Source: Pasteurella dagmatis
GTDB taxonomy: Bacteria > Pseudomonadota > Gammaproteobacteria > Enterobacterales > Pasteurellaceae
Assembly: GCF_900186835.1 (NCBI RefSeq)
Contig: NZ_LT906448.1
Span: 1,781,501 to 1,845,500, forward strand
Length of the DNA: 64,000 nt
Direction: 5' to 3'
Shown: positions 1 through 9,236 of the stretch, in pieces
Numbering within the stretch: the stretch's first letter is position 1
Layout of the letters: each line of letters opens with the position of its first letter
Made by a program: the position numbers and the translations under genes
Notes under the pieces: model-generated
The model's database searches: none
What the model saw: the letters and a program-made list of their open reading frames with translations, nothing else
What the model was told of the DNA's origin: nothing

Positions 1-1094
1 TTATCGGTTGGCGTGGAATGGTAGGATCCGTATTAATGGATCGTATGCAAGAAGAAAATGACTTTGAAAACATTAATCCTGTGTTTTTTACGACTTCACA
101 AGCAGGCCAACAAGCACCCTCTTTTGGAGGGAAAAACGCTGGTGATCTGAAAGATGCATTTGATATATCAGAACTACAAAAATTAGATATTATCGTGACT
201 TGCCAAGGTGGTGATTATACCAACGATGTGTATCCAAAATTACGTGCTGCGGGTTGGACTGGTTATTGGATTGATGCTGCCTCTGCGCTTCGTATGGAAA
301 AAGATGCTATTATCGTGCTTGACCCTGTGAACCAAAATGTAATCAGTGAAGGCTTAAAAAGCGGTATTAAAACCTATGTTGGTGGTAACTGTACTGTGAG
401 CTTAATGTTAATGGCATTAGGTGGTTTGTTTGAACGTGATTTAGTGGAATGGGTATCTGTGGCAACTTACCAAGCAGCAAGTGGTGCAGGTGCGAAAAAT
501 ATGCGTGAATTGCTAGTGCAAATGGGTCAACTTGAAGATAGTGTAAAGACAGATCTTGAAAACCCAGCATCATCAATTTTAGACATTGAGCGTAGAGTAA
601 CAGCCAAAATGCGTGGCGATTTACCTATCGATAACTTTGGTGCGCCATTAGCTGGTAGCTTAATTCCTTGGATCGACAAACTTTGGGAAGATGGGCAAAC
701 TAAAGAAGAATGGAAAGGTTATGCTGAAACTAACAAAATTCTTGGCTTAGATGACACCCCTATTCCAGTTGACGGCTTATGTGTACGTATTGGTGCCTTA
801 CGTTGCCACAGCCAAGCCTTCACTATCAAAATGAAAAAAGATTTACCATTAGAAGAAATCGAGCAAATTCTTGCGAGCCACAACGAATGGGTAAAAGTCA
901 TTCCAAATGATAAAGAAACTACTTTACGAGAGCTTACACCGACTAAAGTCACTGGCACGCTTTCTGTACCCGTGGGTCGTTTACGTAAACTCAAAATGGG
1001 GCCTGAATATTTAGCTGCATTCACTGTTGGTGATCAATTATTATGGGGTGCAGCAGAGCCACTTCGTCGTATCTTAAAACAATTAGTAGCTTAA
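1..1094 (+). CDS. asd: Aspartate-semialdehyde dehydrogenase (5' end cut by window)
   Basis: NADP-dependent enzyme that reduces aspartyl-4-phosphate to aspartate semialdehyde, the branch point to lysine/diaminopimelate, threonine and methionine. The reading frame is open from base 3 (IGWRGMVGS, the end of the N-terminal nucleotide-binding GxxGxxG motif), so about six residues lie outside the window; 363 residues are visible against roughly 370 in the family. The catalytic cysteine sits in GGNCTVSLM (about residue 136) and the late [11 protein letters not shown] segment matches the substrate-binding region. An ATG exists at 18 but it lies inside the conserved motif and is not the start. The gene is followed by an uptake-signal hairpin that probably terminates it. 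Confidence 0.97.
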   Translation, partial: IGWRGMVGSVLMDRMQEENDFENINPVFFTTSQAGQQAPSFGGKNAGDLKDAFDISELQKLDIIVTCQGGDYTNDVYPKLRAAGWTGYWIDAASALRMEKDAIIVLDPVNQNVISEGLKSGIKTYVGGNCTVSLMLMALGGLFERDLVEWVSVATYQAASGAGAKNMRELLVQMGQLEDSVKTDLENPASSILDIERRVTAKMRGDLPIDNFGAPLAGSLIPWIDKLWEDGQTKEEWKGYAETNKILGLDDTPIPVDGLCVRIGALRCHSQAFTIKMKKDLPLEEIEQILASHNEWVKVIPNDKETTLRELTPTKVTGTLSVPVGRLRKLKMGPEYLAAFTVGDQLLWGAAEPLRRILKQLVA

Positions 1095-1116
1095 TCTTTA
1101 AACTTTAGCTCATCAC

Positions 1117-1162
1117 AAAAGTGCGGTCAATTTTAAAAAATTTTTAAATTTACCGCACTTTT
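1117..1162 (+). terminator. Terminator built from an inverted uptake-signal pair (after asd)
   Basis: AAAAGTGCGGT at 1117-1127 faces its inverted copy ACCGCACTTTT at 1152-1162, separated by an A/T-rich loop. The stem ends in T residues, so it fits a rho-independent terminator for asd. Confidence 0.7.
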
Positions 1163-1252
1163 ACCTCTAATCAACTGTCAGATACAATCTACTCTGTCCC
1201 TCTCACCTTTTATGCTACACTAGTCCAGATGTTTCAAAAATTGGACTATATT

Positions 1253-2206
1253 ATGATGCGTGAACCTCACTTTACTCACTTTGCTTTAGCTGAATTATAT
1301 CCTTTTGCCGCACAATTCCCGTTGCAAGATGTGAGGGGGCAAAAGAATGTGCGCATTACTTATCGTCATTTTGTGCAAGACACTCCTGAAGAACGTCGTT
1401 TAATTATTCTCGTTAATGGACGTGCAGAAAACCTATTAAAATGGACCGAACTCGCCTATGATTTTTATCAGCAAGGCTACGATGTTTTAGTGTTTGATCA
1501 CCGTGGACAAGGTTATTCACAACGTTTATTGAAAGATCACGAGAAAGGCTACATTGATGAGTTCCGTTTTTATGTAGACGATATGGCGATTTTATTAGAA
1601 AAAGTCACCGCAGGTTATGGTTACAAAAGCCAACACATTCTAGCACATTCTTTGGGTGCGCTAATTAGCACTTATTATCTTGCTAATTACGATCATCACA
1701 TACAAAGTGCAGCCTTATCAGCACCATTTTATGGCATTCCAATGAAACATTCTTTGCGTGATGAATTAGTGATTAATTTGATGATGTTATTTGGGCAAGG
1801 CTCACGTTATGTGTTTGGCAAAGGGGAATATAAGCCAGCGGATTTAGATAAAAATGATTTGAGTAACTGTCGTACAAGAATGCGCTGGATGAATCGCATC
1901 AATCGCCGTCACCCTCACATTCATTTAGGTGGGCCGACTTTCCGTTGGGTCCATTTATGTTTCAATGCGATTAAAAAGCTACCAAGCATTTTGCCACGTA
2001 TTGAAATCCCTGTACTGATTTTACAATCAGAAAAGGAAAAAATTGTAGATAACAAAAACTTGGAAAAACTGACCGCACTTTTACCACAAGGCAAGCTAGT
2101 GCAAATTACGCATAGTAAACACGAAATTTTATTTGAACGAGATCCAATTCGTGATGAAGCACTTGCGCACATCAATCAATTTTTTACTGACAACTGCGCC
2201 AAATAA
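1253..2206 (+). CDS. pldB: Lysophospholipase L2, alpha/beta hydrolase
   Basis: Predicted membrane-associated lysophospholipase of the alpha/beta-hydrolase fold (317 residues from this start). The nucleophile elbow is AHSLGA (GxSxG-like), an acid probably lies in the later half, and the catalytic histidine is probably in HSKHEILFE near the end. The PldB-like core also shows [10 protein letters not shown]. An in-frame ATG lies at 1229, but a plausible -10 (TATGCT, 1211-1216) would place the RNA start at about 1222-1228, which leaves no leader for it. The ATG at 1253 has GGA eight bases upstream and begins [12 protein letters not shown], so it is preferred. The 3' end overlaps the convergent crcB by 23 bp. 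Confidence 0.88.
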   Translation: MMREPHFTHFALAELYPFAAQFPLQDVRGQKNVRITYRHFVQDTPEERRLIILVNGRAENLLKWTELAYDFYQQGYDVLVFDHRGQGYSQRLLKDHEKGYIDEFRFYVDDMAILLEKVTAGYGYKSQHILAHSLGALISTYYLANYDHHIQSAALSAPFYGIPMKHSLRDELVINLMMLFGQGSRYVFGKGEYKPADLDKNDLSNCRTRMRWMNRINRRHPHIHLGGPTFRWVHLCFNAIKKLPSILPRIEIPVLILQSEKEKIVDNKNLEKLTALLPQGKLVQITHSKHEILFERDPIRDEALAHINQFFTDNCAK

Positions 2207-2567
2207 ACACGCCTAACGCTGAACATAACAAGCTACCAAACAAATGCAATGAGGCAATTCCAACAGCCTCAAGCCATTTATTTTGGATAAAATTCTCAAT
2301 GACTTCCGCAGAAAATGTAGAAAATGTCGTTAAACTGCCGAGAAAGCCTGTGACTAAAAATAACCGCCATTCTGCTGAAATTTGTGGGAACTGCCAGAAC
2401 ATTGCAATTAACAGGCCAATAATAAAACAGCCCACATAATTAGCGATGAGCGTGCCGAAAGACAAGAAAGCGAAAAGCGGATTGAACAATAAACCCAATC
2501 CCCAACGAGAACAAGCGCCCAGTGCAGCGCCTAGGCTGATTAATAGAAGATTTTGCCACAGGCTCAT
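2184..2567 (-). CDS. crcB: Fluoride channel/exporter CrcB (Fluc)
   Basis: Small dual-topology inner-membrane fluoride channel, 127 residues with four hydrophobic segments. Family marks are visible: [10 protein letters not shown] near the N terminus, [14 protein letters not shown] in TM2 with the conserved asparagine, and [14 protein letters not shown] in TM3 with the phenylalanine/threonine pore track. It lies five bases downstream of the HAD phosphatase gene on the same strand, so the two are probably co-transcribed. There is no room in front of it for a fluoride riboswitch. The end overlaps pldB on the opposite strand. Confidence 0.93.
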   Translation of the reverse strand: MSLWQNLLLISLGAALGACSRWGLGLLFNPLFAFLSFGTLIANYVGCFIIGLLIAMFWQFPQISAEWRLFLVTGFLGSLTTFSTFSAEVIENFIQNKWLEAVGIASLHLFGSLLCSALGVFIWRSCQ

Positions 2568-2572
2568 ATCAG

Positions 2573-3391
2573 TTATACAATACCAAAAGTAGCTCGAATA
2601 TAACTTGCAACGGCTTCGTGAGAGTTGACACCAATCACATCTAATTGTGGACAGGCTAATTTCAAACGAGGGTCAGCATTACCCATCACACAACCCTTGC
2701 CTACACCACTTAACATATCTACATCGTTCATTCCATCACCAAAGGCTAAACAATGTTGCATATCATAATCACGATGAGAAAGTACTTGTTGGAGTGCGTT
2801 CGCTTTGGACACATTTTTATTCATCACTTCTAAACATTGCGTAGTAGAATAAGTCATACTCACCATGTCGCCGTAATTGTTTTTCAAATATTGCTCAATT
2901 GGCACAAGATCTTGTGCTTCACGACCAATAAAAAACACTTTTTCTGTTTCGCGTCCGTGGTGTTGAGAGAAATCCACCACTTCATACATAAAACCAGAAT
3001 CTTTGTGAAATTTACGTAATTGTGGCACATCAATATTAATGAACCAATCATCTCCTTGATAGGAATTCACACACACACGTGAGTGATCGAAATCAATATT
3101 CATTATATCTAAGGCTAAATTTTCAGGTAAATAATTACTCACTAAAAGATTGCCTTGTAAATCCTGTGCCCTTGCACCATTAGAGGTAATCATAACTGCT
3201 TTCTTAATATTCACTTTTTTGAAAATTGGGATTAAATCTGTGTGGTTACGCCCAGTTGCAAGCATAATATCCACACCTTTCTCCGCCAATTTCTCTAATG
3301 TATTGATGGTAAATTCACCAATCATATGATTCGAATTTAAAAGCGTACCATCTAAATCTGACACAATGGCTCGAAAAGGAAACTGCTGCAT
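2573..3391 (-). CDS. HAD-superfamily (Cof/YigL-type) phosphatase
   Basis: Cytoplasmic HAD phosphatase of the Cof subfamily (272 residues). Motif I is [10 protein letters not shown] near residue 15 with the nucleophile aspartate, motif II is TSNGA, and motifs III/IV are the lysine in VSKANALQQ and [11 protein letters not shown]. The long cap domain between them is the Cof type, which in relatives acts on sugar phosphates or pyridoxal phosphate; the substrate cannot be told from sequence. The frame stays open to a TTG at 3409, but the ATG at 3391 has AGGAT at good spacing and begins just before the motif I strand, so it was chosen. crcB follows. Confidence 0.85.
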   Translation of the reverse strand: MQQFPFRAIVSDLDGTLLNSNHMIGEFTINTLEKLAEKGVDIMLATGRNHTDLIPIFKKVNIKKAVMITSNGARAQDLQGNLLVSNYLPENLALDIMNIDFDHSRVCVNSYQGDDWFINIDVPQLRKFHKDSGFMYEVVDFSQHHGRETEKVFFIGREAQDLVPIEQYLKNNYGDMVSMTYSTTQCLEVMNKNVSKANALQQVLSHRDYDMQHCLAFGDGMNDVDMLSGVGKGCVMGNADPRLKLACPQLDVIGVNSHEAVASYIRATFGIV

Positions 3392-3522
3392 AATAATATC
3401 CTGTAACAAAAAATAGCATTTATAATATCACAATCACCTACCTACCACGAGGTGGTGTGCTAAAAGTCATCTAGCAAAATACAAACAATTTTATATTTTT
3501 TACAATTTTGCAAAAAAATTAT

Positions 3523-3556
3523 TTGCTATGAAAAAAAAATATGATATGAATATAAA
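3523..3556 (+). promoter_or_regulatory. Candidate ilv operon promoter
   Basis: TTGCTA (3523-3528) and TATGAA (3545-3550, 16-bp spacer), with TATAAA just downstream, lie in an A/T-rich tract about 40-70 bases before the ilvL leader ORF. Chosen by resemblance only. Confidence 0.35.
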
Positions 3557-3593
3557 GCATACATAACAGCATACTAAACTATTTGGAATTAAA

Positions 3594-3677
3594 ATGATGG
3601 CATTACGCCCTGTGATTAGCATTATTATTAACCTCGTAGTAATTCTTATTACTACGGGGCGAGTGCATAATGTTTGA
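3594..3677 (+). CDS. ilvL: ilv operon leader peptide
   Basis: A 27-residue ORF starts with two ATG codons and has six isoleucine, five valine and three leucine codons, including runs III and LVVILI. It precedes an attenuator hairpin and ilvG, so it is the classic leader peptide whose translation senses charged Ile/Val/Leu tRNA. Within it, CGTAGTAAT (3635-3643) pairs with ATTACTACG (3648-3656) to form the pause hairpin. Confidence 0.88.
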   Translation: MMALRPVISIIINLVVILITTGRVHNV

Positions 3678-3707
3678 TTAACAGCAAACCAAATAGATCA
3701 AATATAG

Positions 3708-3740
3708 CCCTCGTCTAGCAAAAAAGACGAGGGTTTTTTT
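3708..3740 (+). terminator. ilv operon attenuator
   Basis: CCCTCGTCT (3708-3716) pairs with AGACGAGGG (3725-3733), followed by seven T residues. It lies between the leader peptide stop and ilvG. ACGGGG at 3654-3659, in the 3' arm of the leader's pause hairpin, can pair with CCTCGT at 3709-3714 (one G-U), which gives a possible antiterminator when ribosomes stall in the leader. Confidence 0.88.
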
Positions 3741-3767
3741 ATACTTAAAACAACTTAAGGTGGGAAA

Positions 3768-5417
3768 ATGAACGGGGCAAGATTAGTCACAGAAAGTTTA
3801 AAAGCACAGGGAGTAAATACCGTTTTTGGTTATCCAGGCGGGGCAATCATGCCTGTATACGATGCACTTTATGATGCCGGTATCGAGCACTTATTATGTC
3901 GTAACGAACAAGGCGCAGCGATGGCGGCTATTGGTTACGCTCGCTCAAGTGGTGCTGTCGGCGTATGTATTGCAACATCAGGTCCTGGTGCTGCAAACTT
4001 AATCACGGGCTTAGGTGATGCCTTAATGGACTCTATTCCGGTGGTCGCAATCACAGGTCAAGTTGCCTCGCCATTAATTGGTACAGATGCCTTTCAAGAG
4101 GCAGATGTATTGGGTTTATCTTTAGCTTGTACCAAACACAGCTTCTTAGTTCAAAGCATCGAGGAATTACCAGAAATCATTGCAAAAGCCTTCCAAATCG
4201 CTGCAAGTGGTCGTCCTGGTCCTGTGTTAGTCGATATTCCAAAAGATATTCAAATTGCTCCAACAAACTTGTTACCCATGACATTTCCTGTGGAAAAACC
4301 AGTTGCACTTCCAGCAGACAGCCTTGCGCAAGCGCTTGAGTTAGTTAAACAAGCAAAACGTCCTGTAATGTATGTTGGTGGTGGTGTTGGAATGGCACGT
4401 GCGGTACCTGCATTGCGTGATTTCTTAGAAGTGACTCAAATGCCGAGCGTTTCCACCTTAAAAGGCTTAGGCACAATTCACCCAGACAATCCATATTATA
4501 TGGGAATGATTGGTATGCACGGCACCAAAGCTGCTAACTATGCAGTGCAAGAATGTGACTTATTAATTGCATTTGGTGCACGCTTTGATGATCGAGTGAC
4601 CGGCAAATTAGATACCTTTGCTCCGCACGCAAAAGTGATCCATGCAGACATTGATATTGCAGAAATTGGCAAATTACGTCATCCTGATGTAGCTTTGCGT
4701 GGTGATTTAACTGAAGCATTCAACGCATTAGCAACACCATTGAATATCAGCGACTGGCAAACACGTGTTAAACAACTCAAACAAGAACACGATTTTTGCT
4801 ATGGCGTAAATGGCGGCGATACCTTTATTAACCCACTTTGGCTACTTAACTCGTTATCAAAGAAGAAGTCACAAAGTGCAGTAGTAACAACCGATGTTGG
4901 TCAGCACCAAATGTGGTCAGCACAACACGTTCAACATTACGCACCTGAAAATTACATCACTTCTGCAGGCTACGGCACAATGGGCTTTGGTTTACCTGCG
5001 GCAATCGGTGCGAAAAAAGCACGCCCGAATGACGATGTCATTTTGATCACAGGTGACGGCTCAATAATGATGAATATTCAAGAGTTGGGCACTTTTAAGC
5101 GAGGTAAAACACCAGTCAAAATCGTGTTATTAGACAACCAACGCTTGGGCATGGTTCGTCAATGGCAAGAGCTTTTCTTCAATGCGAGATTCAGTAACAC
5201 GATTCTAGATGATAACCCAGACTTCGTGATGTTAGCAGCGGCTTTCGGTATTCAAAGTGAACGAATTACCAAAGGCGAAGAGGTTGAGGGTGCATTAGAT
5301 CGTTTACTTGCGAGTAAAGAAGCTTATTTCTTACACGTTTGCATTTCTTCCAACGAGAACGTATGGCCTCTCGTGCCACCAAATGCGTGCAATTTGGATA
5401 TGTTAGAAAATATGTAA
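3768..5417 (+). CDS. ilvG: Acetolactate synthase II, catalytic subunit
   Basis: ThDP-dependent enzyme that condenses pyruvate with pyruvate or 2-ketobutyrate, the first common step of valine/isoleucine synthesis. It is full length at 549 residues. Visible marks are the catalytic glutamate in RNEQGA (residue 47), TSGPGA, the central FAD-type domain, and the ThDP motif GDGSIMMN...LLDN near residues 425-455. The Shine-Dalgarno AAGG lies just before the ATG. Unlike the frameshifted ilvG of E. coli K-12, the frame is intact. It follows the attenuator and precedes its regulatory subunit ilvM. Confidence 0.97.
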   Translation: MNGARLVTESLKAQGVNTVFGYPGGAIMPVYDALYDAGIEHLLCRNEQGAAMAAIGYARSSGAVGVCIATSGPGAANLITGLGDALMDSIPVVAITGQVASPLIGTDAFQEADVLGLSLACTKHSFLVQSIEELPEIIAKAFQIAASGRPGPVLVDIPKDIQIAPTNLLPMTFPVEKPVALPADSLAQALELVKQAKRPVMYVGGGVGMARAVPALRDFLEVTQMPSVSTLKGLGTIHPDNPYYMGMIGMHGTKAANYAVQECDLLIAFGARFDDRVTGKLDTFAPHAKVIHADIDIAEIGKLRHPDVALRGDLTEAFNALATPLNISDWQTRVKQLKQEHDFCYGVNGGDTFINPLWLLNSLSKKKSQSAVVTTDVGQHQMWSAQHVQHYAPENYITSAGYGTMGFGLPAAIGAKKARPNDDVILITGDGSIMMNIQELGTFKRGKTPVKIVLLDNQRLGMVRQWQELFFNARFSNTILDDNPDFVMLAAAFGIQSERITKGEEVEGALDRLLASKEAYFLHVCISSNENVWPLVPPNACNLDMLENM

Positions 5418-5455
5418 AAGTGCGGTCAGTTTTTTGGAAATTTTAAGGAAATTAT

Positions 5456-5680
5456 ATGCAAACCTATCAATTTACACTCGAAGTAAAGCAACGCCCTGAA
5501 ACACTTGAGCGTGTATTACGTGTTATCCGTCACCGCGGTTTTTACGTTGTCTCAATGAATATGACTTCAATCGAAGATGAGGCAAGAATCGATTTTACAG
5601 TAAAAAGTGACCGCACTTTAAACTTGCTTACCAATCAATTAGTTAAGGTATATGATGTGAAGGATATTCATCTCTCATAA
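5456..5680 (+). CDS. ilvM: Acetolactate synthase II, small regulatory subunit
   Basis: 74-residue ACT-domain protein (QRPETLERVLRVIRHRGF is the ACT beta-alpha start) that pairs with IlvG, stabilises it and affects its activity. Its size and position directly after ilvG match IlvM. The spacer from ilvG holds an uptake signal (5418-5426) and AAGGAAA before the ATG; another uptake signal lies inside the gene at 5610. Confidence 0.93.
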   Translation: MQTYQFTLEVKQRPETLERVLRVIRHRGFYVVSMNMTSIEDEARIDFTVKSDRTLNLLTNQLVKVYDVKDIHLS

Positions 5681-5698
5681 TCAACAAGGAGTTGTGCA

Positions 5699-6319
5699 AT
5701 GAATTTCGTCAAAAAACTAATAATTAGTGCGTTTGCTGTTGCAGCAAGTAGCTGTTTCAATACTTATGATGCATCCGTTAACGCAAAAACAGAGTCGATT
5801 TATGCTTTTATACTGTCTGATAACGCCATTCATGTTTTGGGCGAACACTATGATTACCAAGTTAGTGCTCACAAAACCGAAAATGCGAAAAGACTGATTC
5901 AGCTATTGCATTCTCCTTACTATCCATCAATTAACAAAATTGATCTTAGAGAAATCAAAAAAAATGTAAAAAGTAATCGTGCAAAAACCTGTTTAGACAT
6001 CGACTTCGAACCAACAAAATTTACTGAAGTACAGCAGAAAGATTTACGTGACAATTATCAAGTCAGAGTTGCACCAAAACGTGTTTATTACAGCACGTGT
6101 CTTGAGAACATTGCTTTAGTAAAAGTGGGAAATAGAGAACAACTTTTAGCGAAAAACAAATTCTCACCACCACTGAAAACTCGCCTTGTGGAGTATAAAG
6201 AAGATACACATTACGATTCGCAAGCCACAAAAATGGGTGTTGCTGTCGCCGTCTTTACCCCAATTTATATTGCAGGTGCAATTGTTGCATTACCTTTTAC
6301 ATTATTTACTCAAGACTAA
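5699..6319 (+). CDS. Unknown exported, possibly lipid-anchored protein in the ilv operon
   Basis: 206 residues, not recognised. It has a basic N terminus (MNFVKK), a hydrophobic core and AASSC ending at Cys19, which is a weak lipobox. A second hydrophobic stretch (about residues 181-202) near the C terminus could be a membrane segment or hairpin. Three further cysteines are scattered in the middle. AAGGAG precedes the ATG, the gene starts 18 bases after ilvM, and the next unknown gene follows at once, so it is almost surely in the ilv transcript. No enzymatic motif was seen. Possible roles are an envelope protein unrelated to amino acid synthesis or a cargo gene inserted in the operon. Confidence 0.75.
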   Translation: MNFVKKLIISAFAVAASSCFNTYDASVNAKTESIYAFILSDNAIHVLGEHYDYQVSAHKTENAKRLIQLLHSPYYPSINKIDLREIKKNVKSNRAKTCLDIDFEPTKFTEVQQKDLRDNYQVRVAPKRVYYSTCLENIALVKVGNREQLLAKNKFSPPLKTRLVEYKEDTHYDSQATKMGVAVAVFTPIYIAGAIVALPFTLFTQD

Positions 6320-6337
6320 ATGGGGAAAATAGATAGT

Positions 6338-6997
6338 ATGTGGTACAAAAAAATTTGGCTAATCGTCGGCTGCTTGTTATTAAATGCTTGTTGCTTTAGT
6401 GGAAGTTGCTTACCACCAGAAATACAAGTAACTCAGCAGCAAAATGGTGTGATTCATTCTATCGTCAAGCGAGATAACCAAGTTTATTTTTCCACTAGCC
6501 GGGGTAATTATGTTTCAGACAATACTTTGGATTATGATGAAGTTAACGAATTAGAAAAAGCGATTTATCTTGAAGATTCATTAGTGGTAACAGAGCAAAA
6601 TGAGCCAAACTATCAAACCATCACTCATATCATCTACTTTGATGCAATGAAAACAGGGAAAGCTATTCAAATGGATGAATTTGGACGTAAAACCCTTATT
6701 ATGAATGCACAAAAGCCATGGACTCACTTATCTGTATGGACTTATCAAGATTTTACTGATGATATAGATAACCAAAAACCAAGGATACGTTTTTTACACG
6801 AGTTAACTGACATTGCAATCTCTCGAGCGGAGCAAAAAATACGTTTAGATAAGCAGAGACCAAAACTTATCGCACTTAAAATTGTGCATTATCAAGCCAA
6901 AAGGCAAGACTCAACGAATCAACGAACATTAATAAAACAGGATAAAAATTTCCCAATTCCAACATCATTTATTGATTGGAAATTAGTTAAAAAATAA
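6338..6997 (+). CDS. Unknown putative lipoprotein in the ilv operon
   Basis: 219 residues from this start, not recognised. The N terminus MWYKKIWLIVGCLLLNAC is a clear lipoprotein signal with lipobox LNAC at Cys18; further cysteines follow at once (CCFSGSC). The rest is hydrophilic with beta-rich character and a basic C-terminal third. The frame is open from an ATG at 6320 that touches the preceding stop, but GGGGAAA (6322-6328) lies about ten bases before the ATG at 6338 and that start puts the signal peptide at the N terminus. It is followed by 78 bases and then ilvD. It probably works with the preceding unknown exported protein, judged by position only. Confidence 0.75.
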   Translation: MWYKKIWLIVGCLLLNACCFSGSCLPPEIQVTQQQNGVIHSIVKRDNQVYFSTSRGNYVSDNTLDYDEVNELEKAIYLEDSLVVTEQNEPNYQTITHIIYFDAMKTGKAIQMDEFGRKTLIMNAQKPWTHLSVWTYQDFTDDIDNQKPRIRFLHELTDIAISRAEQKIRLDKQRPKLIALKIVHYQAKRQDSTNQRTLIKQDKNFPIPTSFIDWKLVKK

Positions 6998-7075
6998 TTT
7001 ATTTATGGATCTGGTGGGTCAATTTTTCTTATATAAATTTCCACCGAAATTACAAACACAATACTTGGAGAGATT

Positions 7076-8911
7076 ATGCCTAAATTGCGTTCAGCAACTA
7101 GTACTCAAGGTCGTAACATGGCTGGGGCACGAGCCTTATGGCGTGCTACAGGAATGAAAGAAAATGACTTTGGCAAACCAATCATTGCTGTTGTTAACTC
7201 TTTTACTCAATTCGTGCCAGGTCACGTCCATTTAAAAGATATGGGACAACTTGTTGCACGTGAAATTGAAAAAGCAGGCGGCGTGGCAAAAGAATTTAAT
7301 ACGATTGCAGTTGATGATGGTATTGCAATGGGGCATGGAGGAATGCTTTATTCTTTACCGTCTAGGGATTTGATTGCAGACAGTGTGGAATATATGGTGA
7401 ATGCCCATTGCGCTGATGCGATGGTGTGTATTTCTAACTGCGATAAAATCACACCGGGGATGTTAATGGCAGCCTTACGCTTAAATATTCCTGTGGTGTT
7501 TGTGTCTGGTGGTCCAATGGAAGCAGGCAAAACCAAACTTTCGGATAAAATCATTAAGCTAGATTTAGTTGATGCAATGATCCAAGGTGCAAACCCAAAT
7601 GTTTCTGATGAGGAAAGCGCACAGATAGAACGTTCTGCTTGCCCAACTTGTGGATCTTGTTCTGGTATGTTTACCGCAAACTCAATGAATTGCTTAACTG
7701 AAGCATTAGGCTTAAGTTTACCAGGCAATGGCTCCTGCCTTGCTACTCACGCGGACCGTAAACAGCTTTTCTTAGATGCTGGCAAACAAATCGTTGAATT
7801 GTGCAGACTTTATTATGAACAAGATGATGATAGCGTTTTACCACGCTCGATTGCCAACAAAAAAGCTTTTGAAAACGCAATGAGCTTAGATATTGCAATG
7901 GGTGGTTCTACTAACACCGTATTACACTTGTTAGCAGCAGCACAAGAGGCAGAAGTGGACTTCACCATGGCAGATATTGATCGGTTGTCTCGAAAGGTGC
8001 CTTGTTTAAGTAAAGTTGCTCCAAATACGCAAAAATACCATATGGAAGATGTACACCGTGCAGGTGGTATTATGGCAATTTTAGGTGAGTTAGATCGAGC
8101 TAACTTGTTACACAATGACACGCGTACTGTCTTAGGATTAAGTCTTGCCGAGCAATTAGCACACTATGACATCAAACTCACGCAAGATGAAAAGGTACAC
8201 ACATTCTTCCGTGCAGGCCCTGCTGGGATACGTACCACAGAAGCTTTTTCACAAGATTGCCGTTGGGATACTGTCGATGATGATCGTGAAAACGGCTGCA
8301 TCCGAAGTAAAGCATTTGCATATAGCCAAGATGGTGGCTTAGCAATGCTCTCTGGTAACCTCGCACAAGACGGTTGTATTGTCAAAACTGCTGGCGTTGA
8401 TGAGTCAATTTTAAAATTTACAGGCAAAGCTATTGTTTTCGAAAGCCAAGAAGATGCTGTTGCAGGCATTTTAGGAGGCAAAGTCCAAGCTGGGCACGTG
8501 GTAGTTATTCGTTACGAAGGACCTAAAGGCGGGCCAGGTATGCAAGAAATGCTCTACCCAACTAGCTATCTAAAATCGATGGGATTAGGTAAAGCCTGTG
8601 CATTATTGACAGACGGACGCTTCTCTGGCGGTACATCGGGCTTATCTATCGGCCACGTTTCCCCAGAAGCTGCTGCGGGAGGCGTCATAGGTTTAGTCAA
8701 AGACGGCGATACCATTGAAATCGACATTCCAAACCGCTCCATTCAATTATGCGTTTTGGAAGAAGAACTTACACAACGTCGCATAGTACAAGACAAACTT
8801 GGCTGGCAACCTGCAAATCGCCAACGCGAAGTCTCCTTCGCCTTAAAAGTCTATGGTCATTTTGCTACATCCGCAGACAAAGGCGCAGTAAGAGATAAAA
8901 GCAAAATTTAA
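7076..8911 (+). CDS. ilvD: Dihydroxy-acid dehydratase
   Basis: Iron-sulfur enzyme that dehydrates dihydroxy-acids to the 2-keto acids, the third common step of isoleucine/valine synthesis. 611 residues, the usual length. Cluster-ligand cysteines are in [10 protein letters not shown] (about residue 122) and [18 protein letters not shown] (about 192-209); the C-terminal GRFSGGTSG motif is present. GGAGAG precedes the ATG. It sits between the two unknown exported proteins and ilvA. Confidence 0.97.
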   Translation: MPKLRSATSTQGRNMAGARALWRATGMKENDFGKPIIAVVNSFTQFVPGHVHLKDMGQLVAREIEKAGGVAKEFNTIAVDDGIAMGHGGMLYSLPSRDLIADSVEYMVNAHCADAMVCISNCDKITPGMLMAALRLNIPVVFVSGGPMEAGKTKLSDKIIKLDLVDAMIQGANPNVSDEESAQIERSACPTCGSCSGMFTANSMNCLTEALGLSLPGNGSCLATHADRKQLFLDAGKQIVELCRLYYEQDDDSVLPRSIANKKAFENAMSLDIAMGGSTNTVLHLLAAAQEAEVDFTMADIDRLSRKVPCLSKVAPNTQKYHMEDVHRAGGIMAILGELDRANLLHNDTRTVLGLSLAEQLAHYDIKLTQDEKVHTFFRAGPAGIRTTEAFSQDCRWDTVDDDRENGCIRSKAFAYSQDGGLAMLSGNLAQDGCIVKTAGVDESILKFTGKAIVFESQEDAVAGILGGKVQAGHVVVIRYEGPKGGPGMQEMLYPTSYLKSMGLGKACALLTDGRFSGGTSGLSIGHVSPEAAAGGVIGLVKDGDTIEIDIPNRSIQLCVLEEELTQRRIVQDKLGWQPANRQREVSFALKVYGHFATSADKGAVRDKSKI

Positions 8912-9236
8912 AATCGCCATCTTATAAAAGGAAATAGAAGTATTCAAAGTGCGGTACATTTTTCAGAAATTTTAATTTGTCTCTAAATGAGCATAACGTA
9001 CTCTTTTCCCCTTATTTTTCGCCGTAGCGGTTTGCGTTAACTTTTGAGAACAACTTTCAGTGTTTAAACTTGCCAAACAAGCCAGTTTTGAAAGTTGGCT
9101 CCAAAAGTGAACAATAATCGAAAGGAGAAGAAAAATTAAGGGGCTGTTTCTTTTGGTTACTTTGCTTTACATCAATAAAAAAAGTAACTCGTCCTCAGGC
9201 GAAAAACTAAAATAATGAAATAAACGGATATAATTT
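8912..9236. other. Non-coding spacer between ilvD and ilvA with repeat-like DNA
   Basis: 325 bases with no supported gene. It holds an uptake signal at 8947-8955 and a stem GTTACTTT (9156-9163) / AAAGTAAC (9181-9188). The stretch around 9140-9215 reads as GLFLLVTLL...KKSNSSSGEK if translated, a style of short spurious peptide that I recall from dispersed intergenic repeats in several Gammaproteobacteria. No terminator with a T-run was found, so ilvA could be co-transcribed or have its own promoter. The GGA at about 9226 is the only Shine-Dalgarno-like element before ilvA. Confidence 0.5.

Noticed and set aside
1229-1252. Upstream ATG of pldB
   Set aside because: No ribosome site and probably at or before the RNA start; the ATG at 1253 fits the family better.
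2184-2600. Fluoride riboswitch before crcB
   Set aside because: The HAD gene ends five bases upstream of crcB, leaving no room for one.
3768-5417. Possible frameshift in ilvG as in E. coli K-12
   Set aside because: The frame is continuous over the full 549 residues.
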